The position numbers were made by a program, and so were the translations under genes. A model generated the notes under the pieces. That model saw only the letters and a program-made list of their open reading frames with translations. It was not told the DNA's origin and did not search any database. Positions 1 through 8,513 of a stretch of DNA of 64,000 bases are shown here, in pieces. Origin of the DNA: Streptomyces sp. NBC_01716 (GTDB lineage Bacteria; Actinomycetota; Actinomycetes; Streptomycetales; Streptomycetaceae); assembly GCF_036248275.1 (NCBI RefSeq), contig NZ_CP109181.1:6138001-6202000 (forward strand), given 5' to 3'. Each line of letters begins with the position of its first letter. Within the stretch, counting starts at the first letter, position 1.

Positions 1-2
1 CG

Positions 3-893
3 ACTGTGCCCCTCACGGACCAGGTGGGTGAGCTGCGACGGCTTCAGGATGAGGGGAAGATCCGGCACATCGGGCTTTCCTCCCAACCCGGAGTGACGAT
101 AGAGCAGTTGAAGGAGGCGGCCAGTGTCGCCACGATCGCGTCGGTGGAGAACCTCTACAACATCGGCGACCGCACCGACGAGGCGGTCGTCAGGTATGCC
201 GAGGAACACGGCATCGCCTACATCTGCTACTGGCCGCTGGGTAGCGGAAGCCTGCTGGCGTCGCACAGCAAGCTCGCCAAGGCGGCCGGCGAGATCGGAG
301 TGAAGCCCGCCCAACTGGCCCTCGCCTGGCTGCTGCGCGACTCGCCCAGGACACTGCCGATCCCCGGCACAACGTCGATCGAGCACTTGGAGGAGAACCT
401 GCGGGCGGCCGACATCCTGCTGGACGACGATCAGTGGGACGAGATCGCCCAAAGCTCCCGGGAGGAAGCTCCGACCCGGCCCTCCGCGCCCGTTCGGCGC
501 GAACCGAAGGAACACCCGAACGTCGAAACCCTGCGATCGGTGTACGAGAACCTCTCATCCATCGGGGAGTACTCGGACGACGACGTCGTCCTGCACCCGG
601 CCGGGCGCACCGAGCGCGATCCCGGAGATATCGTGGGCAAACCCGCGGTCGTGGCCCGGCAGGCGGCTCTTCTCGAACTTCACCACGGCACCACGGTGAT
701 GGAGCTGGAGAGCATCACCGCCAACGACTACTTCGGGGCGGTGCTGGGCACCGTGCACACTCAGTACCCGCAGGTCGCGGCAGTGCGGTTCTGCGGACTC
801 TGGCGCTTCCGGGACGGCCGAATCGTGGAGCACTGGGAGAACGCCTACAACACTCAGGAAGCCCTGAAAAAGCTGACGCAGGCTCATGGCTGA
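3..893 (+). CDS. Aldo/keto reductase C-terminal part fused to a SnoaL-like domain (5' truncated by window)
   Basis: The frame is open to the window edge, so the N-terminal half of the barrel, including the expected catalytic Tyr, lies outside. What is seen: the first ~155 residues carry the second half of an AKR TIM barrel (GKIRHIGLSSQ, then YWPLGSGSLL, then the NADPH-binding run IPGTTSIEHLEENL). After a Pro/Arg-rich linker of about 20 residues, a ~120-residue NTF2/SnoaL-like domain follows, with typical elements such as WRFRDGRIVEHWEN. AKRs normally stop at the end of the barrel, so this is a fusion. The stop overlaps the P450 start by 8 bp, indicating translational coupling and a shared oxidative pathway. 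The substrate cannot be told. GTG at 6 is only the first in-window start. Confidence 0.85.
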   Translation, partial: TVPLTDQVGELRRLQDEGKIRHIGLSSQPGVTIEQLKEAASVATIASVENLYNIGDRTDEAVVRYAEEHGIAYICYWPLGSGSLLASHSKLAKAAGEIGVKPAQLALAWLLRDSPRTLPIPGTTSIEHLEENLRAADILLDDDQWDEIAQSSREEAPTRPSAPVRREPKEHPNVETLRSVYENLSSIGEYSDDDVVLHPAGRTERDPGDIVGKPAVVARQAALLELHHGTTVMELESITANDYFGAVLGTVHTQYPQVAAVRFCGLWRFRDGRIVEHWENAYNTQEALKKLTQAHG

Positions 894-2103
894 GGAATCC
901 CCGGTGGACGACAGCCGAGTCTGGGACTGCCCCTTCCAGCACAACGAGGCACTTGAGTTCGATCCGCTCATGCTGCGGCTGCTCAATGAGGACCCTGTGG
1001 CGCGGATACGCATGCGACACGGGAGCGGCGAGGCATGGCTGGTGTCCCGGTACCGAGACGTACAGGTGGTCACCTCGGACCGCCGATTCAGCCGGGCCGC
1101 CGGCATCGGCCGGGACCTGCCGCGGATGACGCCGCAGCCCATAGCGCACTCGGACGCGATCAACAACATGGACCCTCCTGAGCACACCCGGTTTCGCCGG
1201 GCGATCGCTCAGGGGTTCACCCGCCCCGCCGTCGAGCGTCTGCGGCCCCGCACCGAGCGAGTGGTGAATCAGCTGCTGGACAACATGGCCGGGACGAGCG
1301 CCCCGGCCGACCTGGTCCAGCACTTGTCCTCTCCACTGCCTCTGGCGGTGACGAGTGAGATGTTCGGCATCCCCGAACGTGATCGGAGCTGGTTCCAGGA
1401 ACGGGCCGCGGCAGTCATGACGTTGGCGACCGGGCGGAGCGCCGAAGCAGCGCAGGCGAAGACGGATCTGCGCGGGTACTTCACCGAGCTGGCCGAGCGC
1501 AGGCGACGGGAGCCGGGTGACGACCTGCTGAGCGCGATGAGCAGGGCCGAAGGTGCCGACGAGCCGCTCACCGACACCGAGCTGGCCATGCTCGGGCAGG
1601 TGATCGTGGTCGCATCCGACACGTTGACCTTCGAGATCAGCAATTTGATCTACACCTTGCTCACCAGGGACACCCTCCTCGCCGAGCTCCGGACACGGCC
1701 CGAGCGGCTCCCTGCCGCGATAGAGGAGATGCTGCGGTTCATTCCCTTCCGACAGGGCGTCGGTATTCCACGGGTGGCCACCGAGGACGTGGAGCTGAGC
1801 GGGACAAGGATCCAAGCTGGTGACGCGGTACACGTGTCGTACCTGAACGCCAACCGGGACGGCGAAGTGTTCACCCGCCCGCACGAGTTGGACCCGCGAC
1901 GGGAATCGGCGCAGCACATGGTGTTCGGATACGGCCCGCACCGGTGTCCCGGCGCGCAGTTGGCCCGGATGGAGATGCAGGTCGCCTTGGCGGCGCTCCT
2001 GCGCCGCTTCCCGAAGCTGCGGCTGGCAGGCGAGCCCGGCGACATCGTGTGGAACGCGGAGTCCATCTGGCGGTTCCCGCTCGCGCTTCCGGTCCGCTGG
2101 TAA
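886..2103 (+). CDS. Cytochrome P450
   Basis: This is a soluble class I bacterial P450 of 405 residues, the usual length. Seen: the heme-ligand motif FGYGPHRCPG with Cys at about residue 354; the K-helix E-x-x-R in AIEEMLRF; and an I-helix oxygen-activation segment VVASDTLTF, in which Asp-Thr takes the place of the more usual Glu/Asp-Thr of AGxxT. The ATG lies inside the end of the upstream AKR-SnoaL gene (8 bp overlap), so the two are probably co-translated. No ferredoxin or ferredoxin reductase gene is adjacent, so electrons must come from elsewhere. The pairing suggests a tailoring or catabolic oxidation-reduction couple; the substrate is unknown. Confidence 0.95.
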   Translation: MAEESPVDDSRVWDCPFQHNEALEFDPLMLRLLNEDPVARIRMRHGSGEAWLVSRYRDVQVVTSDRRFSRAAGIGRDLPRMTPQPIAHSDAINNMDPPEHTRFRRAIAQGFTRPAVERLRPRTERVVNQLLDNMAGTSAPADLVQHLSSPLPLAVTSEMFGIPERDRSWFQERAAAVMTLATGRSAEAAQAKTDLRGYFTELAERRRREPGDDLLSAMSRAEGADEPLTDTELAMLGQVIVVASDTLTFEISNLIYTLLTRDTLLAELRTRPERLPAAIEEMLRFIPFRQGVGIPRVATEDVELSGTRIQAGDAVHVSYLNANRDGEVFTRPHELDPRRESAQHMVFGYGPHRCPGAQLARMEMQVALAALLRRFPKLRLAGEPGDIVWNAESIWRFPLALPVRW

Positions 2104-2265
2104 GGCTCCGGGGCACCGCTGTCTGACAGACCGCCACGGTGGGACCGATTGAACCGTTCACGCGGGTTCCTCGTGGTGGTCCCCGGGCGGCGACGAAGCA
2201 GGTGTGGTGATGGTCGGCGCGGCCTCGCCGTTCGTTTCGCTCCGCATCGGTCCCGGAGGCCCGTC

Positions 2266-3471
2266 TTGCGTTCCTCGCGCCGTACACAGGTCTCTCGCGC
2301 CACCGAGGCGCTACCGGGGAGCGGACGGAGCGAACGGATACGAGAGATCGATCTGCTGCGCGGATTCGCCCTGCTGGGCATTCTCCTGGTCAATCTCCCG
2401 GCCATGGCCGGACCGCATATTGGTCCGGAGGGCGAACTGTCCGTGTGGTGGGTGGACGAGGCGGCCGACTGGCTCGTCACGGTCCTGGTCAGTGCCAAGT
2501 TCTACCTGCTCTTCTCCTTCCTGTTCGGTTACAGCTTCACGTTGCAGAGGGCCTCGGCCGAGCGCGCGGGGGTGCCGTTCGCTCCTCGGCATCTGCGCCG
2601 GTTGAGCTGCCTGTTCCTCCTGGGGCTCGTGCACGGTGTCTTCCTCTTCTCCGGCGATGTCCTGCTGGTCTACGCGGTGCTGAGCCTCGTCCTCTTCGCG
2701 GTCAGGGACATCGAGCCCCGGACCGCCGTACGGGCGGCGGCCTGTCTTGTCATCGGTGTCGCGGTATGTCTGCTGGTCTGGGGCCTGTCGACGGTCGCCT
2801 ACGCGGAGCCGATGAATCCGCGGGACCGCACGGCCGCGATCCAGGAGATCGCGGCTGCCTACCAGGGAGACTTCGGCTCCGTCGTCCGGGCCAATCTGGG
2901 GTCATTGCACGACTCCCTGGGCTGGAGCGTCCTGTACGGCGCCGACATGCTGGCGGCCTTCCTGGTGGGACTCGCCGCCGGCAAGCGCGAGCTGCTCACC
3001 GACACCGGCCGGCACCGTGCCCGGATGGTGCGGATCGTCGTACGCGCCCTGCCCGTCGGCCTGGCGGGGAGCGTCTTCATGGCCATCTGCCGCAACGGGC
3101 CGCTGGACGCCCGGTGGTACGACGTCGGCTCGGCCGTCGGCGTGCTCACCGCCCCGGCGCTGACGGCCGCGTACGTCTGCGGGCTGCTGCTTCTGCTGCG
3201 CTCCCGGCCCGGCGGCCGGGCCGCCGGCGCCCTGGCCGGGGCCGGCCGGCTGGCCCTGACCCACTACCTCACACAGTCTGTGGTGATGGCGCTGGTCTTC
3301 ACCGGTTACGGACTGGCCTGGTACGGCCGCCATGGCACCGCGGTGCTGCTGGTGGGATGCTTCGCCCTGTACGCGGCGCAACTCGCGTACGGCGGGTGGC
3401 TGTTGCGCCATGTCCGGTACGGACCGGCCGAATGGCTGCTGCGCGCGGCGACGCTGGCCCGCAGGCCCTGA
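2266..3471 (+). CDS. DUF418 (YeiB-like) polytopic membrane protein
   Basis: The family-typical N-terminal signature RIREIDLLRGFALLGILLVNL is present, followed by about eight to ten hydrophobic segments and the family C-terminal region. I chose TTG at 2266 because GGAGG lies six bases upstream (2255-2259). The open frame reaches back to a TTG at 2149, but that adds Arg-rich sequence with no ribosome-binding site. The product is about 401 residues, normal for the family. The function of DUF418 proteins is not established; membership in the acyltransferase-like membrane superfamily is known for relatives. It ends three bases before the convergent stop of the T4CP gene. Confidence 0.8.
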   Translation: MRSSRRTQVSRATEALPGSGRSERIREIDLLRGFALLGILLVNLPAMAGPHIGPEGELSVWWVDEAADWLVTVLVSAKFYLLFSFLFGYSFTLQRASAERAGVPFAPRHLRRLSCLFLLGLVHGVFLFSGDVLLVYAVLSLVLFAVRDIEPRTAVRAAACLVIGVAVCLLVWGLSTVAYAEPMNPRDRTAAIQEIAAAYQGDFGSVVRANLGSLHDSLGWSVLYGADMLAAFLVGLAAGKRELLTDTGRHRARMVRIVVRALPVGLAGSVFMAICRNGPLDARWYDVGSAVGVLTAPALTAAYVCGLLLLLRSRPGGRAAGALAGAGRLALTHYLTQSVVMALVFTGYGLAWYGRHGTAVLLVGCFALYAAQLAYGGWLLRHVRYGPAEWLLRAATLARRP

Positions 3472-3474
3472 GAT

Positions 3475-5304
3475 CTACCCGTACGGCTTGTCCAGGGACA
3501 CCGCGTCCCTCTCCCACCTGTTCATGGTGTCGTCGGGAGCGTGGGCACCGCTGCCGGACCAGGCGCGGGCCGCCCGCTCGGTGATGGCGGCCGTCTCGGC
3601 CTTGGCCGCCGCCGAGATGGCAGCGGCGTTGGGCTCCTTGTACCAGGGGCGCAGACGGATCAGGGCCGGCCGTACACCGGTGGCCAGCAACAGGGCGGTG
3701 CCCTTGGGCAGCGCTCGTATCCGGTCCGCGGGCAGCACCGGGTCCAGCCGGTAGGAGTACGAGTGGGAGCCGCCGTCCTTGCTCTTGGAGTAGGACGCGG
3801 TGCGTACGTCGTGGTTGCCGACGAGTTTGGAGATCTTCTCCACGAAGTCGGCGTCGTCCAGGCCGGCGCCGAGCAGCTTGATGGTGGCCGCGCTCCACAG
3901 GGCGTCCATGCCCGCCTCGCCCCACACGCGGCTTCCCTGCCGGTAACTCTGAAGCAGGGTCACGACGTTGATGCCGCGCGAGCCGAAGTGGCTGTAGAGG
4001 TCGGGCAGGTCGGAGATGCGGCAGACGTTGGCCGCCTCGTCGAGGACGGCGGTCATCGGAGGGTCGAGCCGGCCGCCCATGCGCTCGGCGGCCACCACGC
4101 CCGCGCGCATTGTCGCGTCGGCGAGCCCCGCGATCACTCCCGCCGCCGAGCCACCGCCGTCCTTCGACAGCAGATAGAGGGTGTCGGTGGCCAGTACGTG
4201 CTCGTGCGGCTTGAACTGCGGCAGTGCGGGATCGGGCGTCACCCAGGCCACGATCTCCGGGTCGAGCAGGCAGGCCACGCACTGCCGGGCGGTCTCGTAG
4301 ATGCCGTCGCGGGTCTCCACCGCGCCCCGGACCGTGCCCTGCAACTGCTCGGCCATGGCGATCATGTCGACATCCCGCAGCAGGTCGATCGGCGTGCGGT
4401 CGGCGGGGTCCGCGAGCCATGCCAGCAGGTCGAGCACGGATGCCTTGCCTCGTGCGGCGGCGAGGAACAGGGCGGTGAGGGTGTTCTGGGCCGCGGAGAT
4501 CCAGAAGTCCTTCTTCGACTGGTCGTCGTTGACGGAGGCGACGAAGTGCCCGGCCAGACGGCGGGCGCCCTCGATGGTGTGGCAGTCGGCGAGGATGTCC
4601 CACCACATCTCGCGCGGGGTGTGGGCGATCCCCTGCGGGTCGAACGTCCAGACCCGGCCCGCCTCTTCGCGTGCGGCGCGGGTGACGGAGTAGACGTCGG
4701 ACTTGTTGGAGGTCAGCAGCACCGCTCCCTGGGCGCGCAGCACGCGCGGGACGGCGATGCCGGTGGACTTGCCGGCACGCGGGGCCATCAGGTCCAGCTC
4801 CACGTCTTCGTAGGACGAGCGCAGTTCGGGGCCGCTGGGATCGAGGTCGCCGAGAAGGTTGCCCGTCTCGTCGGGGTGCAGATGCCGGCGGCCCTTGAGC
4901 GAGGGGCGCAGGTCGCGGGCCCGTTCCTCGATGCCGGCCGGGGCCAGGGCGGCCAGTTCCCGGCCCCCTGCCAGCCCCTTGGGCCGGGCGGCACGCCGCA
5001 ACACCCACCGTACGACCAGCACGCCGACGGCGACGGCCGAGCCGAAGACCAGGACGACGCCCGCGACCACACCGGCGGGCGAGGCGTCCGGCCAGAGTGC
5101 CGACGGCCCGTCGGTGAAGAGGGTGGCGAACGAAGCCAGGGCGAACGGCGGAGGATGCCAGCCGGCGCCGGTCAGCGCCGCGCCCAGCGTGCCGCCGAGC
5201 CATACGCCCCCGAACACCACCAGGCTCACGCCCGCCACGGCGACGATCGCCCAGGGTGCCAGCTCGCCGCCGAGGCTCCTGCCCTTGGCCGCAGTCGCGC
5301 TCAC
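3475..5304 (-). CDS. VirD4/TraG-like type IV coupling ATPase
   Basis: About 609 residues. Two N-terminal membrane segments (roughly residues 15-40 and 78-100) are followed by a cytoplasmic ATPase of the VirD4/TraG/TraD type. Seen: Walker A APRAGKSTG at about 174-182, Walker B TAVLDEA at about 418-424, and a downstream FGSRGINVVTLLQSYRQ segment typical of coupling proteins. In type IV systems this protein selects and feeds substrates to the channel at the inner membrane. GTG at 5304 overlaps the TGA of the upstream VirB4-like gene as GTGA. It is the last gene of core A, and core B has no counterpart. A much longer open frame (to 6738) reads through neighbouring genes and is not coding upstream of this GTG. 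Confidence 0.85.
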   Translation of the reverse strand: MSATAAKGRSLGGELAPWAIVAVAGVSLVVFGGVWLGGTLGAALTGAGWHPPPFALASFATLFTDGPSALWPDASPAGVVAGVVLVFGSAVAVGVLVVRWVLRRAARPKGLAGGRELAALAPAGIEERARDLRPSLKGRRHLHPDETGNLLGDLDPSGPELRSSYEDVELDLMAPRAGKSTGIAVPRVLRAQGAVLLTSNKSDVYSVTRAAREEAGRVWTFDPQGIAHTPREMWWDILADCHTIEGARRLAGHFVASVNDDQSKKDFWISAAQNTLTALFLAAARGKASVLDLLAWLADPADRTPIDLLRDVDMIAMAEQLQGTVRGAVETRDGIYETARQCVACLLDPEIVAWVTPDPALPQFKPHEHVLATDTLYLLSKDGGGSAAGVIAGLADATMRAGVVAAERMGGRLDPPMTAVLDEAANVCRISDLPDLYSHFGSRGINVVTLLQSYRQGSRVWGEAGMDALWSAATIKLLGAGLDDADFVEKISKLVGNHDVRTASYSKSKDGGSHSYSYRLDPVLPADRIRALPKGTALLLATGVRPALIRLRPWYKEPNAAAISAAAKAETAAITERAARAWSGSGAHAPDDTMNRWERDAVSLDKPYG

Positions 5305-6869
5305 GCGGTCCAATTCCTTTCTGTCTCCGACAACTTGGAGAGGTCGGGAACATGCGCGGACGCCTGCTCGATGACGGGATCGTTCGACGCCCAGCGTTTG
5401 TTGGTGTCGTGCAGGCGCCGTTCGGTGTCGGTGATCGCGACCTGGATCGGGATACCGGGCCGGCCACCGACCTTGATCAGGAAACGGCCGCGGCCGGGCG
5501 GCTCCTCGCGGTCCCCGTGCGCCGCCCAGCCCGGGGGCGAGGACCACGAGGAGACCAGATCGATCTCCCGCCGGGACAGGCCGACGATCTGGCCCAGCTC
5601 CTCCATCTCCTGGCGCGGCAGCCCCGCGCACACCACCATGCCGGCGCGTTCGACGAAACCACGTGCCTTGACCCGGTCGGAGTCGGTGCCCAGTGCCTCG
5701 GCGTCCTTCAGAGTGTGGGTGATCTTGGCGTCGCCCAGGCCGAGGCTCCGGTTGAGCCGGGTCAGGGCGTCGATACGGTCCACGATGCCCGAGGCCGCGC
5801 GCAGCGGTCTCCACAGCTCGTCGAGCACCGTGAAGAACCAGCGCCGGGGCCGCAGTCCGGCGTCCGCCAGGGCGTGCGAGGCGGCCACGGTGCCCAGGCC
5901 GTCGGACCAGGCGGCCAGCATCGCCGCCGCGGTGAGCTGGGTGTCCGCCTCGCCGATCCGGGAGATGTCCACGCACACCGCCGGTGAGTCCAGGTCGATG
6001 CGGGTGGACGTCTCGGAGGCGAACGTGTCGCCCAACGGCCCGTCGAGGATGCCCAGCAGTGAGCGGTGCAGGGGGTCCACGGCGTCGCGGTAGCGGGTCT
6101 CGTCCCCGCGGTCCAGGGTCACCGCCCGTACCCGGTCCGGCCCCTCGGTGATGATCTGGAGCAGATCGGGCAGCAGCGGCTGGCGGCCGGGCGGTGTGTG
6201 CTCGCGCAGATGGTGCAGCGCCGCGGACAGCACCGACTGCTCGTGGTCGTCGACGGGACGGTCGCGCACGATGGTGACCAGGGCGGCGACCATGTTGAGC
6301 ACACGGCCGTGGGTCTCGGCCATCAGCACCCGGCCGGCCTCGCCGCCGATGCGCTCGGCGGCGGCGCCCATGGCCCCGGGGTCCAGGACGTTGATGCCGC
6401 CCACTCCGCGCCCGATGGAGATGACCTGTCCGCCCAAGGCGCGCACGGTGTCGGCGTAGTCGGGCTTGAGGTCGCCCAGCACCAGCGGCACCACACCGGT
6501 GGCGGCCAGCCCGATGAGCATCCGGTTGACCAGGGTGGACTTGCCCAGACCCGGCATACCGAGCATGAACAGCGAGGGGTTGGAGATGTACTGGGCGCGG
6601 GTGAACCACGACAGCGGGTCGCCGCAGACGGTGGCTCCGGTGAACAGGTGCTGGCCGAGCGGGACGCCGCTCATCGGCGCGCCGGAGCCCGCCGCGAACG
6701 GCCACAGGCCGCATGCCTGCACGGTCGTCGCCCGCCACATGGTCGGCGGGTCCACGTTGGCCACCTGGCCGCCGCCAGGGCCGGGCCAGCCGCGCGGCGG
6801 TACCAGCGGGGCCCTGGGGCGCGGGGGAGCCTTCTTGCTCTTGGTCCGGGGCGTGTTCCTCATGCTCAC
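5301..6869 (-). CDS. VirB4-like type IV secretion ATPase (core A)
   Basis: About 522 residues with no membrane segment. Seen: an N-terminal Pro-rich leader, then PRGWPGPGGG, Walker A GMPGLGKST at about 104-112, a conserved LGDLKPDY segment, and a Walker B strand FFTVLDELW. It resembles the C-terminal motor domain of VirB4/TraC proteins, which power assembly and transport. I chose GTG 6869: AAGGAG lies five bases upstream and the codon overlaps the preceding TGA as GTGA, the same junction style as the next gene. ATG 6863 is two codons inside. A clear paralogue exists at 22192-23658, collinear along its whole length. Confidence is high for the ATPase and moderate for the exact VirB4 assignment. 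Confidence 0.85.
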   Translation of the reverse strand: MSMRNTPRTKSKKAPPRPRAPLVPPRGWPGPGGGQVANVDPPTMWRATTVQACGLWPFAAGSGAPMSGVPLGQHLFTGATVCGDPLSWFTRAQYISNPSLFMLGMPGLGKSTLVNRMLIGLAATGVVPLVLGDLKPDYADTVRALGGQVISIGRGVGGINVLDPGAMGAAAERIGGEAGRVLMAETHGRVLNMVAALVTIVRDRPVDDHEQSVLSAALHHLREHTPPGRQPLLPDLLQIITEGPDRVRAVTLDRGDETRYRDAVDPLHRSLLGILDGPLGDTFASETSTRIDLDSPAVCVDISRIGEADTQLTAAAMLAAWSDGLGTVAASHALADAGLRPRRWFFTVLDELWRPLRAASGIVDRIDALTRLNRSLGLGDAKITHTLKDAEALGTDSDRVKARGFVERAGMVVCAGLPRQEMEELGQIVGLSRREIDLVSSWSSPPGWAAHGDREEPPGRGRFLIKVGGRPGIPIQVAITDTERRLHDTNKRWASNDPVIEQASAHVPDLSKLSETERNWTA

Positions 6870-8362
6870 AAGGCCTCCTTCAATTCGCGCGGGACCAGGG
6901 TGTACTCCCACGGCAGGATCCCGACCGGCAGCGTGCAGCTGAACGCCGCCGCCTGCATCCGGTCGGCCGGACGCATCATCAGGCGCGCTCCGGCCAGTTG
7001 GTTGCGCACCGACGTGTTGGCGTCGTCGAGATCCTCGACGCTGTCGACCGTCACCGTGACCATCAGTGAGAACTCGATCAGACCGGCGCCGCTGGCCTCC
7101 TCCACCGCCGTCTGCTCGGTGGCCTGTACCTCGTTGGCGGCACGTGCCTGCACCATGCCGCGCTTCGAGGTCGCCATGAACTGCGCCGCCCGCCGGTCGG
7201 CCTCGACGATGCGCGCCGAGGTCGCCGGGTCGATGGGGCGGTAGAGCAGGGCCACGCGCTTGCGGCGGGTGCCATCGGTGGCCTCCAGCAGTCCCTGCAG
7301 CACTTGGGCACGCACCGTGCCACGTGGTGCGATGGTGAGCAGCCAGGTCCGGGACACTCCTGAGTCGTGCTGATAGGAGTTGGCCGTTTCCACAGTCGCC
7401 GTGGGACCGGCGTCCTCCCAGTCCAGACCGGTTCCGCCGTACTGCGCGCGGGCGTCGAGGACGTCCCCTGCCACGGCCGGGTCGTAGGCCACCCGTACGA
7501 CTTCCGCGACGCGCTCGGCCGACAGCGGGGCCGCGGGGCCGCCGCCCGCGGCCATCAGTCCCGACAGCAGGCCGGGGATGCGGATGGCGAGATCGGTGAT
7601 GATGTCGTCGCCCTTGCGTTTCTGGCCGTTGGGATTTCCGTAGGTCAGCGAGATGTAGGTGTGCATCTCCGAGGACGCGGTCGGATACCGATGCACCACT
7701 TCCTCCATCACGGCCCGTGCCGCCTCCGGGGCGTCGGGATGAATGCGGGGCAGCAGTTCGTTGGCCAGCCTGTTTCCCGTGTCCGGGGCGGTCTCGACCA
7801 CCACCGCGGCCCCGCGCAGGCCCGGTTCGGAGGACAGCCGGGCCAGCCAGTGGCCCCATGACGCCACCCAGGTGTCCACCTGGTCGGCGTCGACCAGGGA
7901 ACCGCCGTCGGGTTCACACTCGAGCACGATGGTGTAGAGGTTCCGGCTGCGGTGGTGGACCACACCGAACGGCTGGTCATAGGCGTCCCTGCCCTCCTTG
8001 AGCGTGACCCGGCTCAGCAGTCCCGGCGGACGGAACCGGCCCCCCGGCCGCGGCGCCAGCGGACCGGAGACATAGGTGGTCGATCCCTTGGCCTTGCGAC
8101 GGAACCAGCTGACGCGCAGGGCGAAGAGCTGATAGACGTTGCGCCCGTCCTGCGTGCGCGCGGCCAGCGGCAGCAGCAGGAAGACCTGCATGACGACAAG
8201 GATCAGAGTGACTTGCAACGAGATCAGCGACGCGATGAGGTCGAGGATGATCCCGCCGAACACTCCGATGGTGCCGACGAGGCCGAGCGGCCCCAGGCCG
8301 GGCCGTCTGGGCCTGCGCCAGTTCCCGTATGTGGGATGGACGACAGGAGCTTGGGTGGACAT
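6866..8362 (-). CDS. SCO6880 family protein, VirB3/VirB4-N-like (core A)
   Basis: 498 residues. The N-terminus (THPTYGNWRRPRRPGLGPL-like, then two membrane segments at about residues 25-70) resembles the PrgI/VirB3 type of small inner-membrane protein. The rest is a large soluble domain with no Walker motifs, like the N-terminal part of VirB4. The family is named after an S. coelicolor locus and is known from actinobacterial gene clusters resembling type IV secretion. Gene order fits: the separate ATPase follows with a 4 bp overlap. My inference is that this protein plus the next one make a split VirB3-VirB4 unit. Its paralogue is at 20605-22101, matching from the YGNWR/YGNFR start to the C-terminal region. 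Confidence 0.85.
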   Translation of the reverse strand: MSTQAPVVHPTYGNWRRPRRPGLGPLGLVGTIGVFGGIILDLIASLISLQVTLILVVMQVFLLLPLAARTQDGRNVYQLFALRVSWFRRKAKGSTTYVSGPLAPRPGGRFRPPGLLSRVTLKEGRDAYDQPFGVVHHRSRNLYTIVLECEPDGGSLVDADQVDTWVASWGHWLARLSSEPGLRGAAVVVETAPDTGNRLANELLPRIHPDAPEAARAVMEEVVHRYPTASSEMHTYISLTYGNPNGQKRKGDDIITDLAIRIPGLLSGLMAAGGGPAAPLSAERVAEVVRVAYDPAVAGDVLDARAQYGGTGLDWEDAGPTATVETANSYQHDSGVSRTWLLTIAPRGTVRAQVLQGLLEATDGTRRKRVALLYRPIDPATSARIVEADRRAAQFMATSKRGMVQARAANEVQATEQTAVEEASGAGLIEFSLMVTVTVDSVEDLDDANTSVRNQLAGARLMMRPADRMQAAAFSCTLPVGILPWEYTLVPRELKEAL

Positions 8363-8513
8363 GGGGAGTACCTGCTTCGCTTACGGTGAGTGGATCGTGG
8401 GCCGTCCTGGACCGAATCTGGGTCCGGGCCGGGGGAGGTCCGGACGCCGGACCACGAGGGTGAGCGCGGCCGATGGGCGGGAAGGAACCCGCGGTACACC
8501 GGTCTGGCGTCGC

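Noticed and set aside
2149..2265. N-terminal extension of the DUF418 protein to TTG 2149
   Set aside because: No ribosome-binding site and Arg-rich sequence unlike the family; TTG 2266 has GGAGG at the right distance.
3472..3474. Terminator between the convergent DUF418 and VirD4-like genes
   Set aside because: Only three bases separate the stops and no hairpin is visible in the flanking ends.
5305..6738. 5' extension of the VirD4-like gene
   Set aside because: Overlaps the VirB4-like gene in another frame, lacks domain resemblance, and the GTG at 5304 has a GTGA coupling junction.
8363..8513. GGTGAGCG...CGCTCACC arms between the TrbL-A and SCO6880-A genes as a terminator
   Set aside because: The loop is about 45 bases and there is no T-run; the genes probably stay in one operon.
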